The translations under genes and the position numbers were made by a program. The notes under the pieces were generated by a model. It searched no databases, was not told the origin of the DNA, and saw nothing but the letters and a program-made list of their open reading frames with translations. A stretch of DNA of 64,000 nt from Roseomonas alba (GTDB lineage Bacteria > Pseudomonadota > Alphaproteobacteria > Acetobacterales > Acetobacteraceae): the NCBI RefSeq assembly GCF_019430885.1, contig NZ_JAHYBZ010000003.1, positions 496,001-560,000 of the forward strand, read 5' to 3'. How positions within the stretch are numbered: position 1 is the stretch's first letter; each line of letters starts with the position of its first letter. This document shows, piece by piece, positions 52,374 to 61,124 of this stretch.

Positions 52374-53950
52374 GGTGCTGCACGAACCTCGGTGGCCATG
52401 GTGTATTGATCGGCGCGCGGCGTCATGGTGAGGCCCCGGCGCAGGCCCCAGGACGCGCCGACGTGGAAGATGGGGACCAGCGGCAGGTTGTCCGCCACCC
52501 AGCGGATCGCCTCCTGCGTGTCGGCCTCGCGCTTCGCCGGATCGAATTCGCTGTCCACGCGGTCGAGCAGAGCATCGAGCTGCGGATTCGAATAGCGCGT
52601 GCGGTTCCAGCCGCCATGCGCGCGCGCCGCATTCGGCGTGCGGATCAGCGCGGTCAGCGCCTCGGACGCGATGCCGGAGGAGGAACCGAACATCGACAGG
52701 TGCGCGGTCAGTTCCGGCGCGCCGCCCGGCGTCAGCGTCGCACTGCGGCGCAGATAGATCGGCATGGGCAGCGCCTCGACCGTCGTGCGGATGCCGATCG
52801 CCGTCAGCATCTGTCCGATCGCCTGGCAGGTGCGCGCATCACCCGCGAAGCGGTCCTGCGTACAGTGAATGGTCATGGCGAAGCCCTGCGGATCGCCGGC
52901 CTCGGCCAGCAGGGCACGAGACCGCGCGGGATCATAGGCCGGCACCGGCATCTCCGGCACATGGCCAATCAGCCCCACCGGGGCGATCTGCCCGGTCGCC
53001 GTCGCACCGCCTTCCATCACGCGGTTGGCCAGCGCCTCGCGGTTCAGGGCGTGGGAAATGGCCTGGCGCACGCGCAGGTCGCGCAGCGGATTCTGCGGCA
53101 GCGGCTGGCCGTCGAGGCCGGTGATGTTCGGCACCTGGTCGCTCATGCTGTCCAGGTAGAAATAGTGGGTGAAGACGGAATCGGTCTTGATGAGCTGTGT
53201 CGCCGCATTGCCGCTGATGCGCGCATGCAGCCCGGTCGGCACCGTGTCGATCACGTCCACATCGCCCGCGAGCAGCGCCGCGACGCGTGCGCTGTCATTG
53301 GGAATGAAGCGGATCTGCACGCGTTCCCAAGGCTCGGGCGTGCCGCGCCAGTTCGGGCTGCGTTCGAAGGTCACGTCCTGCTGCGGCGTCCACCGCACCC
53401 AGCGATAGGGGCCCGTACCGATCGCGGCGCGACCGCCGTTGAAATCGGCATCCTGTGCACCCTCTGCCGCGCGCGCGCTCACCATGGCAATGCCGACAAG
53501 GAAGTCCGGCTGCAGCGGCGTGGGCACGGTGGTGCGCACGATCAGCGTATGGGCGTCGGGTGTTTCGACCGTCGCAACGTTGCGCACCGCCGCGGCGTAG
53601 GTGCGCGGCCCCGTCGCCGCCTTGGCGCGCAGGATGGAGAAGGCCGCATCCGTCGAGGTGAACGGTGTCCCGTCATGAAACACCGCATCGCGGCGCAGCG
53701 TGAACTCCCAGGTCAGCGGATCGACCGAACGCCAGGACGTGGCCAGCAGTGGATGCGGACGCAGCGTCGCGTCCTGCGTCACGAGCGTTTCCCATACATG
53801 CAACTGCGCGTTGCGGTTGGGTGTGAAGGACTGGTGCGGATCGGTGCCATCCATCGACGCCTTGAAGGCGATTCGCAAGGTCTGCGCCTGGGTGGCGGAT
53901 GCGCTTGCAAGCAACAGCACAGCAGCAAGGGCTGGGCGGAGGCGGGGCAT
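52370..53950 (-). CDS. Peptide-type ABC transporter substrate-binding protein (family 5)
   Basis: A 526-residue periplasmic receptor. The signal peptide ends ATQA|QTLRIAFKASMDGTDPHQSF. The SBP family-5 signature region is TSWRSVDPLTWEFTLRRDAVFHDGTPF, followed by the long lobe typical of DppA relatives. GGAGATC precedes the ATG; an upstream open frame arises from the repeat element and is not homologous. Coupling to the monooxygenase gene suggests that the ligand is the substrate of that enzyme, a sulfur or nitrogen compound rather than a peptide. No permease genes follow. Confidence 0.92.
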   Translation of the reverse strand: MPRLRPALAAVLLLASASATQAQTLRIAFKASMDGTDPHQSFTPNRNAQLHVWETLVTQDATLRPHPLLATSWRSVDPLTWEFTLRRDAVFHDGTPFTSTDAAFSILRAKAATGPRTYAAAVRNVATVETPDAHTLIVRTTVPTPLQPDFLVGIAMVSARAAEGAQDADFNGGRAAIGTGPYRWVRWTPQQDVTFERSPNWRGTPEPWERVQIRFIPNDSARVAALLAGDVDVIDTVPTGLHARISGNAATQLIKTDSVFTHYFYLDSMSDQVPNITGLDGQPLPQNPLRDLRVRQAISHALNREALANRVMEGGATATGQIAPVGLIGHVPEMPVPAYDPARSRALLAEAGDPQGFAMTIHCTQDRFAGDARTCQAIGQMLTAIGIRTTVEALPMPIYLRRSATLTPGGAPELTAHLSMFGSSSGIASEALTALIRTPNAARAHGGWNRTRYSNPQLDALLDRVDSEFDPAKREADTQEAIRWVADNLPLVPIFHVGASWGLRRGLTMTPRADQYTMATEVRAAP

Positions 53951-54066
53951 GGCCAGATCTCCAGATAGGCGGAGTCGCGACCCCGACGGCCGCGGCGGTT
54001 CCGACGCGGCGGGCCAGCAATCGGCATGCCAGGGGAGGGGTTGGGATTCGATCCTGGGCTGTGGGA

Positions 54067-54357
54067 CCGAGAGGGGCTTTGCCCCTCTCGGGCTCACCCC
54101 ACCAAAGGCCACAGGGCCTTTGGAAACCGATACCTGGCGCAAGGCGCCATGGTCAGGATGGATGCGGAAGCGCGCCCTTGCGCGCGGAACGTGTTCGAGC
54201 GCCCGCACCGTGCGGTGTCATGACGGATGGCGCGATGGGCACGGCGCGTGTGTTGGCGCCGAGAATGCCTCCCCCGCCCAATACCAGGTGATGGTTTCCA
54301 AAGGCCCTGTGGCCTTTGGCGGGTGGGGGTGCGGGGGAGGGCAGAGCCCTTCCCCGC
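54067..54357. repeat. MITE/BIME-like intergenic element, locus 4 (most complete)
   Basis: The 434-bp gap between the receptor gene and the nuclease gene has no gene. The left end reads CCGAGAGGGGC-TTT-GCCCCTCTCGG (54067-54091) and CCAAAGGCC-ACAG-GGCCTTTGG (54102-54123). The right end is the inverse order: CCAAAGGCC-CTGT-GGCCTTTGG (54298-54319), then a 12-bp stem GCGGGGGAGGGC/GCCCTTCCCCGC (54331-54357, one G-T pair). The left inner flank (inverted, GGCGCCAGGTATCGGTTTCC) differs from the right one (ACCAGGTGATGGTTTCC), so the element has two distinct ends. Confidence 0.88.
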
Positions 54358-54384
54358 TCCACCCTCACCACACTCTTCGCCCAG

Positions 54385-57300
54385 TCAGGCGAAGGCGTAG
54401 TCGACCTGCCCCAGCGACAGCACCCCGGCGAGCTGGAAGGTCTCGCCGCCCACGCTCCACAGATCGCCGCCGGCATTCTCCAGCATCGCATCGGGCGCGA
54501 AGCCTTCGAGGCGCAGCGCGTCGCGATCGAGCGCTACCCCGTCCAACGCGCCGAAGTCGCGGATGATGTCGCCGCCGACCTCGCCGGCCCGCAGCACGAA
54601 GATGTCCTGGCCGCCACGCCCCGACAGGTCGTCGGCGCCCGCGCCACCGTCGATGGTGTCGGCGGAGACGCTGCCGAGGATGGTGTCGTTGCCTGCTCCG
54701 CCGGCCAGCTCCGCCTGCGCCGTAGCCGCCAGCGCCGGCGCGGCCCTGGCGAGGTCGAGCGTGATGCGATCGTCGCCCGCACCGCCATCCACCGCGACCT
54801 GCGACGGGCGCCACAGGGAGGTGACCTCACCGGCGATGGTGATGTCGTCATGCCCGGCACCGGTCGTGATCGTGGTCTCATTCGCGTCGACCACGCGCAG
54901 CGTGACGTCCTGATCCCGCGTCGCGGTCAGCGTCACCGAGGCGAAGCCCTGCACCTTCAGCGCATGGCCGACGAAGTCGGTGACCAGCACGCCATCCACG
55001 CCGCCGCCCGAGGTATCGCGCAGCGTCGCCACGCCGTCCTCCTGCCAGGAGAGGCGCGCCTGCATGTCACGCAGGCTGCCGGCCGGATCGATGGCGAGCA
55101 CGCGGACCTCGCCGTCCTCCTGGCGGAAGCGGCCGGTCGTCGCGCCGGTGCTGTCGTTGACGGCAGCACTGTCCTCGACGCCCTCGCCTTCCTCGGCGCG
55201 GTAGAGCAGCGCCGCAGCCTTGGCGCCGCCTTCGGTGAGCGCGAAGGCGACCGAGGTGATCGGGGTGAAGTCAAGCCCGATGACCAGCGGATCATGGTCC
55301 GAGGTGCGATAGGGCGTGTTGCCGTCGAATATCGCCGGATCGCGTCCGAAATCGGTGTTGTAGTCGAGCGCATCCGCCTCATCGGCATTGATCGCCCAGG
55401 CCTCCGCGCCGGTGATGGCGCCGGCCAGCCCTTCGGAGCTCAGAGCGTGGTCGAGCGACCCGGTCTGGCCGTCGAAGACGTAGGTGTGTTCGCCCGGCGC
55501 TTCGAGGTCGACATAGCCGGCGCCCTTGAGGACGCCCATCGCATCCTCCCGCGCATAGGCGTTGAGGTCGCCGAGGATCAGCACGTTGTCGTTGCCCGAC
55601 CCGGTCGGATCGGTGTCGAGCCAGGCAGAGAGTGCCGTGGCGGCCGCCTCGCGCTGCTGCGTCCAGCTTCCCTGGCCGTCGAGGATGTCGGCATCCGCGC
55701 CGGTGCCACTGCCGCTCTTGGACTTGAAGTGGTTCACCGCGACGGTGAAGGTCTCGCCGCTGTCGAGATCCTCGAAGGTCGCGGCGAGCGGCACACGGCT
55801 GGTGTTCGCGCCGTCGAAGACACCGCCCACCGTGCTGTCGTCGATCAGCGATTGCAGGCCGAGGCCCGCGAGATCGGTATCGGTCAGCGTCGCGATGCTG
55901 GTGCCGTCCGCGAGACGCACCGCGTCGTTGCGGTAGATGATGCCGACCGCGATGGCGTCACCACCGAGGAAGCGCGTATCCGGGTTCACCCAGGACCACA
56001 CCTCCGCACCTTCCAGGCTGTTCAGCCCGTTGACGATGGTCTCGATTGCGTTGCCCGAGGCGCCGGGGAGGAAGTCGTTCTCCAGCTCGACCAGGCCGAT
56101 CACCTCGGCATGGATGGTCGACAGCGTGGTCATCAGCTTCTCGAACTGCCGGGCGTATTCCTCGGGATTGTTGGCGCCGCGGGAGTCCATGCCGTTGGCG
56201 ATGTTGTCGCTCGGATCGGAGTTGCTGCTGTCGTCGCCGGGGTTGCTGTTCAGCGTTGGGAAGAAGTTCAGCACGTTGAAGGACGCGACCTGCAGCGTGC
56301 CGCCGACATCGGGCGGCGTCTCGGGCCGTTCGGTGACGCGGTCGAAGCTGTTCTCGCCATCCACCGTGGAGCGAATGCGCCAGGTGGACCCGGAGCCGGA
56401 GAAGCCCGCCCACTGGTAGTCCAGCACCCCGGACAGGTCGGTCACCTGGTCACCCATCCGCGGCGCGGTCGCCGCGTCGTAGCTCGGGCCGAAGCCGTCG
56501 AGCCCCCCGATCGGCAGGTTCTGCGCGTTCTGCCCGTCGTCATAGACGATGGTGCGCGCGCCGAGATCCTGCAGATGCTGGGCATAGCCCTCGACCGAGG
56601 GATCGTTGTCCTGGGTGAAGCTCGCCTCGCGTTCCCCGGCGACGAGGCGGATCTCATTGGAGCGGTCGAGGTTGAACTGCTCCGAGATGGTCAGCGTCTG
56701 CGGGATGGTGACGCGCATCCCCTCATAGGCTTCGAGATCCGGCTGGTACGCGCCGTTCTGGTTCAGCGTCACGCCTTCGGCCGGCAGTTCAATGACCGCG
56801 GCGGTCGGCAGGTCGTGGCCGCTGCTGACCACCGAGACGGAGGTCGCGTTGAGCTGGGTCAGGCCGAAATACTCGCTGACCGTGCCGGTCACGAGCACCT
56901 TGTCGCCGATCGCGACATCGCCCAACGCCACATTCGCGAAGACGTAGAGGCCTTCCGAGGTGGCGGCGTTGCCGTCGGCATCCGTGTCCTCCTCCTGCAG
57001 GAAGAAGCCACCCATGCTGTGGGCCGCGTCGGCGTCACCGTTCTGGAAGTCGCCGATCACGATGGCCTCGATGGTCACGGTCTGGCCGACCATGCCGCTC
57101 GCCTCGCCCGCGCCCTGCACCGTGCTGATCTTCGTGATCGGAAGATCGTCGTTGCGGATGGTTCCGGTGGCGATCGCCGTGCCGATCACCGCGCCGCCAG
57201 TCGGGTCGGAGAGGGCGACCGCGAAGGTCTCGTCGCCTTCGGAAGCGGTGTCGCCGCTGACCGTGACGGTGATGGTCTGCTCGGTCTCGCCCTCGGCGAA

Positions 57301-58143
57301 GGCGATGGTGCCGGTCAGCGGGCCGGCGAAGTCGTCCGCGGCGGCTTCACTCGCGCCACCCGGGGCGGAGAGCGTCCAGGTCGCACCGGCCTCGCCATCC
57401 CCATTCGCGCGAGTGACGGTGAAGGTGAACTCCGTCGTGCCGGCATCGCCCTCGGCCTTGTCGGCCGAGGCGGCGGCGATGGAAAGCGTCTCCACCGGCG
57501 CACCGGCCGGGGCGGAGGTGACGGCGATGTCGTCGATGCCGACCCACTCGTCATTGCCCGGGGCGTTGGCGGTGATGATGCGGATCTGGAGTTGTGCCTG
57601 GTCCACCGCCTCCTCCGGCAGCACAACGGTTACTGGCGTGACCAGCGTGGCGAGGGACGGGCCGCTCGTCGCATCCGCGACGTAGCCGCCGGGCGCATTG
57701 GTCCAGTCGCCGGTCTCGCCGATGCGGTACTGCACGGCCACCTGCTGCGTCGCATCGTCGGCCGAGCCGTCGACGTCGCGCAGGTTGAAGCTGAGCGTCA
57801 CCTCGCTGCGGCCGAGCGTGTTCATGAACAGCACCAGATAGGGCGCATCCGCCGTGCCCGACCCGTTCAGCGCGATGGTAGGGTCGGTCAGCTCGAACTC
57901 GGTCACGCCGCCGGCGGTATAGGTGTCCGGATTGGTTTGGTTGGCGTTCACGTCGACCACCAGCCCCGCATCGGCGGCGGTCAGGGTTCGCGGATCCGTC
58001 CCGGTCGACGCCGTCAGCTCATCGCCGCGATAGCCCATGATCGAGGCGACGCCGCTCCAGTCGTCATTCGTCGCGATCAGGCCGGTGTTCGACCAATCCT
58101 GGCTGAAATCGGCGGTGGCGAGGACGTGGTAAGTCGTGCTCAT
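54385..58143 (-). CDS. ExeM/NucH-type extracellular endonuclease with Calx-beta and RTX-like end
   Basis: A 1252-residue secreted nuclease. Residues about 1-215 form a beta-rich N-terminal domain. A Calx-beta domain lies at about 220-332 (ASEGDETFAVALSDPTGG). A YhcR-type OB fold spans about 340-445. The exonuclease-endonuclease-phosphatase domain runs from about 617 to 958, with SFNVLNF, LVELEND (metal Glu), VNHFKSK, GDLNAY and TSDHDPL. The tail from about 970 has repeats with GGAGDD and LSGRGGQDIF, Ca-binding RTX-like, ending DYAFA. The lack of a Sec signal and the RTX end fit type I secretion. It should digest extracellular DNA for phosphate. GGAGGAATGC precedes the ATG. Confidence 0.9.
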   Translation of the reverse strand: MSTTYHVLATADFSQDWSNTGLIATNDDWSGVASIMGYRGDELTASTGTDPRTLTAADAGLVVDVNANQTNPDTYTAGGVTEFELTDPTIALNGSGTADAPYLVLFMNTLGRSEVTLSFNLRDVDGSADDATQQVAVQYRIGETGDWTNAPGGYVADATSGPSLATLVTPVTVVLPEEAVDQAQLQIRIITANAPGNDEWVGIDDIAVTSAPAGAPVETLSIAAASADKAEGDAGTTEFTFTVTRANGDGEAGATWTLSAPGGASEAAADDFAGPLTGTIAFAEGETEQTITVTVSGDTASEGDETFAVALSDPTGGAVIGTAIATGTIRNDDLPITKISTVQGAGEASGMVGQTVTIEAIVIGDFQNGDADAAHSMGGFFLQEEDTDADGNAATSEGLYVFANVALGDVAIGDKVLVTGTVSEYFGLTQLNATSVSVVSSGHDLPTAAVIELPAEGVTLNQNGAYQPDLEAYEGMRVTIPQTLTISEQFNLDRSNEIRLVAGEREASFTQDNDPSVEGYAQHLQDLGARTIVYDDGQNAQNLPIGGLDGFGPSYDAATAPRMGDQVTDLSGVLDYQWAGFSGSGSTWRIRSTVDGENSFDRVTERPETPPDVGGTLQVASFNVLNFFPTLNSNPGDDSSNSDPSDNIANGMDSRGANNPEEYARQFEKLMTTLSTIHAEVIGLVELENDFLPGASGNAIETIVNGLNSLEGAEVWSWVNPDTRFLGGDAIAVGIIYRNDAVRLADGTSIATLTDTDLAGLGLQSLIDDSTVGGVFDGANTSRVPLAATFEDLDSGETFTVAVNHFKSKSGSGTGADADILDGQGSWTQQREAAATALSAWLDTDPTGSGNDNVLILGDLNAYAREDAMGVLKGAGYVDLEAPGEHTYVFDGQTGSLDHALSSEGLAGAITGAEAWAINADEADALDYNTDFGRDPAIFDGNTPYRTSDHDPLVIGLDFTPITSVAFALTEGGAKAAALLYRAEEGEGVEDSAAVNDSTGATTGRFRQEDGEVRVLAIDPAGSLRDMQARLSWQEDGVATLRDTSGGGVDGVLVTDFVGHALKVQGFASVTLTATRDQDVTLRVVDANETTITTGAGHDDITIAGEVTSLWRPSQVAVDGGAGDDRITLDLARAAPALAATAQAELAGGAGNDTILGSVSADTIDGGAGADDLSGRGGQDIFVLRAGEVGGDIIRDFGALDGVALDRDALRLEGFAPDAMLENAGGDLWSVGGETFQLAGVLSLGQVDYAFA

Positions 58144-58323
58144 GCATTCCTCCAGGCGGGGCCGGCACGGGGGCGCGGCGTCGGGCCCGGAACGGGTCTG
58201 CACTGGCCACCTGACCTCAAGGTAACAACCGGTTAAGATTCAGCTTCCATCCGGCGACGGGTGCATGACTTGCGCGCCCCGGTGTCGGCGAGCACCCTGT
58301 TGCGGTGCAGCAAGGGTGTTTCC

Positions 58324-59634
58324 ATGGCGCGACGGCAGATGCATCTCGGTGTTTTCGTTCTCGGAACCGGCAATCACATTGCCGGGTGGCGGATGCCAGG
58401 CGCCTATGACAGCTTCGTGGATCTGAAGGTCATCCAGCATATTGCGCGCATCGCGGAACGCGGCTGCTTCGATCTGCTGTTTCTCGGCGACGGCCTGGCG
58501 GTGAAGGAGAACGACCACCCCTCCTTCACCTCACGCTTCGAGCCGATCACCATGCTCGGTGCGCTGGCCGCGACCACGACGCATCTCGGCCTCGGCGCCA
58601 CGGCCTCGACCACCTACAACGAGCCCTTCAACGTCGCGCGCCAGTTCGCTTCACTCGACCACCTGACCAGCGGGCGCGCCGCGTGGAATGCGGTGACGAG
58701 TTCGGGGGGCCTCGCCGCGCTGAATTTCGGCCGCGAGCACCCGCCGCATGCCGAGCGCTACCGCGTCGCCGAGGAATTCGTCGATGTCGTGACGGGGCTC
58801 TGGGATTGCTGGGAGGACGGCGCCGTCGTCGCCAATCGCGAGACCGGGCAGTACCTCGACTTCTCCAAGATCCACAGCCTGGATCACGACGGGACGTACT
58901 TTCGCGTGAAGGGGCCGAACAATGCGCCGCGTTCCCCGCAGGGTCGTCCCATCATCCTGCAGGCCGGCGCGTCCGAGCCGGGCCTCGACCTCGCCGCCCG
59001 CACGGCGGATGTCGTTTTCGCCGTGGTGCAGGACCTCGAGGAGGCGCGCGTCGGCTACACCGCGCTGAAGTCCCGCATGCCCCGCTTCGGCCGCCGGCCC
59101 GAGGAGATCGCCGTGCTGCCCGGCGTCATGCCGGTGATCGGCGCGACGCGGCAGGAGGCGCGCGACACCCTCGACAAGCTCCAATCCTTCGTGACGGGCA
59201 GCAATGCAGCGGGGTTGCTGTCCGGGCGGCTCGGCATGGATGTCTCGGGCTTCCCGCTCGATGAGCTGGTGCCTGACCTGCCGCTGCCCGATACCTCCCA
59301 CGGCTTCGCGCGCGCCATGCTGTCGAAAGCACGGCGCGAGGGCATGACCTGGCGCGACCTGCACAACCTGACCGGTGCGGCGCGCGGGCATTGGGTGATC
59401 GCCGGCACGCCGTCCGACATCGCCGACACGCTGCAGGAATGGTTCGAGACCGGCGCCGCGGACGGCTTCAACATCCTGCCCGCCTGGTTCCCCGGCGCCT
59501 TCGACCAGTTCGTGGACGAGGTGGTGCCGGAACTCCAGCGCCGCGGCCTGTTCCGCCGGGAATATACGGCGACGACTTTGCGTGGGCATCTGGGGCTCGA
59601 CCTGCCGCCGAGCCGCTTCGGCGCGCCGCGCTGA
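58324..59634 (+). CDS. LLM-class flavin-dependent monooxygenase (NtaA/SnaA/DszA family)
   Basis: A 436-residue paralogue of the 51036-52373 product. It starts MARRQMHLGVFVLGTGNHIAGWR and has LGATASTTYNEPFNVARQFASLDHLTSGRAAWNAVTS and the typical GPNNAPRSPQGRPIILQAGASEPGL segment. The C-terminus ELQRRGLFRREYTATTLRGHLGLDLP is characteristic of this family. Oxidation of an S- or N-containing organic compound is expected, with FMNH2 supplied by another protein. It is divergent from the nuclease gene across 180 bp, so the two share a control region. Confidence 0.92.
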   Translation: MARRQMHLGVFVLGTGNHIAGWRMPGAYDSFVDLKVIQHIARIAERGCFDLLFLGDGLAVKENDHPSFTSRFEPITMLGALAATTTHLGLGATASTTYNEPFNVARQFASLDHLTSGRAAWNAVTSSGGLAALNFGREHPPHAERYRVAEEFVDVVTGLWDCWEDGAVVANRETGQYLDFSKIHSLDHDGTYFRVKGPNNAPRSPQGRPIILQAGASEPGLDLAARTADVVFAVVQDLEEARVGYTALKSRMPRFGRRPEEIAVLPGVMPVIGATRQEARDTLDKLQSFVTGSNAAGLLSGRLGMDVSGFPLDELVPDLPLPDTSHGFARAMLSKARREGMTWRDLHNLTGAARGHWVIAGTPSDIADTLQEWFETGAADGFNILPAWFPGAFDQFVDEVVPELQRRGLFRREYTATTLRGHLGLDLPPSRFGAPR

Positions 59635-59690
59635 GGCACCGCCCTCGCAGAGCGAACCTCTTCAGCCGCCCGGACGAATGCGCTGGAAGA

Positions 59691-59934
59691 TTGGAGGGGC
59701 TCCGCCCCTCCAAGCCACCCCGCCAAAGGCCCAAGGCCTTTGGAAACCGTCATTTGGTGCTGAGCGGTGCAGGCGTTTTATTCCCCTCCCGGCGCGCTGA
59801 GTGCGCAAGGGCGGGTTCCGACACTGATCGTGACGGTGGTGCCCGGGCGCCAGGTATCGGTTTCCATAAGGCCTTGTGGCCTTTGGCGGGGCGTGAAGCA
59901 CTGCTTCGCGGCGAGAGGGGCAAAGCCCCTCTCG
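59691..59934. repeat. MITE/BIME-like intergenic element, locus 5
   Basis: The 367-bp gap between the monooxygenase and tcuB has no gene. Left end: TTGGAGGGGC-TCC-GCCCCTCCAA (59691-59713) and CCAAAGGCC-CAA-GGCCTTTGG (59723-59743). Right end: a variant CCATAAGGCC/GGCCTTTGG (59864-59886) with one inserted base, an insert with GAAGC-ACT-GCTTC, then CGAGAGGGGC-AAA-GCCCCTCTCG (59912-59934). The right inner flank GCGCAAGGGCGGGTTCCG ... GGCGCCAGGTATCGG is shared with locus 4 (inverted) and locus 2. Confidence 0.88.
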
Positions 59935-60001
59935 GTTCCACCGATCAGGAAAAAGGGCCGTTAGTATTACGGCAGACCGGGCGTGGAGGAGCCTCCCCCA
60001 T

Positions 60002-61120
60002 TCAGCCGCCGGCCGCGATCGGCTGCATCCGCCGCTTCTCCTGCGCGTTCCGCAGCAGCGCGAGCCCGCGATACACGCCATGCACCATCTTCGAGTAGGG
60101 CATCAGCAGGAAGAACGCGAAGACCAGGCCGAGATGGATGGCGAGCATGATGCCCATCGCTCCGGTGTGCCGCACCGCCAGCAGCAGCAGCCCGGTGGCA
60201 GCGATCAGGAACAGCAGCCCAAGGATCGCAAACTCCCCGCCGGCGAGCTTCTTCGCCACCGGCCCCGGATCGGTGATGACCTTCACCTGGGCGAGGCCCG
60301 CGGCGCCGATCATCATCAGCACACCGCCCCAGAAGCCGAACTGCACGGGAAGCGAGAAGAAGCTGTGCGGCGACGTCCAGCCGAAGAAGTAGTGGTAGAT
60401 CGTGCCCGTGCAGGTGGCCGCGAAGCACAGCATGAATCCGCCGAACAGCGCCTGGTGCAGCCAGCGGCGGCGCATCGAAAAGCTGTCGTCGAGATCGTTG
60501 CAGCCATGTCCGCCACCGCCGAGGTTGCGCAGCGTGACGATGTCCGTGACAGCCTCTGTCGCCGGGCCAGCAGAAAATGCCCCTGACGGACTGCCCGTCG
60601 CGTTCCAGTAGCTGCGTGCGCCCATCGTCATGGCGAACAGCGCGAAGCCGAAGGTCAGCACGCCGAGCGAGATCATCAGCCAGTGCGGCACGACGCGGAA
60701 GAAGGCGCCGGCACCCCGCTGCGCGGACCACAGCACCGCCGGGTCCTGCAACGCGACCGACAGGATCAGCGCCAGCGCGACGCCCAGCGTCGCGACCAGC
60801 GAGACGAGGGTGCCATTGCGCGCGAAGAGCTGCCCGAAGCCCGCCGGCCAGGCATGCTGCGCGTAGGATTCCTGCCGGATCTCGGCGAAGGTCGCCGGAA
60901 GGTTGATGCCGAAGGCATGCGGCGGCGCGTATTGGCAGGCGTGGTAGCAGCCCTTGCAGCCATGGCAGAGATTGGCGAGGTGCGTCAGGTCGCCCTCGGT
61001 GAAGGCGCGGCGCATCGTCATGGCGGGGAAGACGGCGCAGTAGCTCTCGCAATACCGGCAGGCATTGCAGACTTCCATGTACTGGCGCGCGTCGGTGATC
61101 GCCTGGGATTCCTGGGCCAT
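60002..61120 (-). CDS. tcuB: Tricarballylate utilisation 4Fe-4S protein TcuB
   Basis: A 372-residue membrane iron-sulfur protein that returns electrons from TcuA-bound FADH2 to the respiratory chain. The N-terminal soluble part has two clusters: CNACRYCESYC and CHGCKGCYHACQYAP, with FGINLPATFAEIRQESY between it and the membrane part. About six helices follow, with conserved His residues (MRRRWLHQALFGGFMLCFAA, YHYFFGW) that may hold haem. It follows tcuA by 4 bp in the same operon. TcuC-type transporter and LysR-type TcuR are not adjacent. Confidence 0.93.
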   Translation of the reverse strand: MAQESQAITDARQYMEVCNACRYCESYCAVFPAMTMRRAFTEGDLTHLANLCHGCKGCYHACQYAPPHAFGINLPATFAEIRQESYAQHAWPAGFGQLFARNGTLVSLVATLGVALALILSVALQDPAVLWSAQRGAGAFFRVVPHWLMISLGVLTFGFALFAMTMGARSYWNATGSPSGAFSAGPATEAVTDIVTLRNLGGGGHGCNDLDDSFSMRRRWLHQALFGGFMLCFAATCTGTIYHYFFGWTSPHSFFSLPVQFGFWGGVLMMIGAAGLAQVKVITDPGPVAKKLAGGEFAILGLLFLIAATGLLLLAVRHTGAMGIMLAIHLGLVFAFFLLMPYSKMVHGVYRGLALLRNAQEKRRMQPIAAGG

Positions 61121-61124
61121 CGGG

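Noticed and set aside
54316-58236. A 1306-codon open frame on the plus strand covering the nuclease gene
   Set aside because: It is antisense to the clearly homologous nuclease gene. Its product is rich in Arg, Gly, His and Asp with no family motif, as expected from the complement of GC-rich coding DNA.
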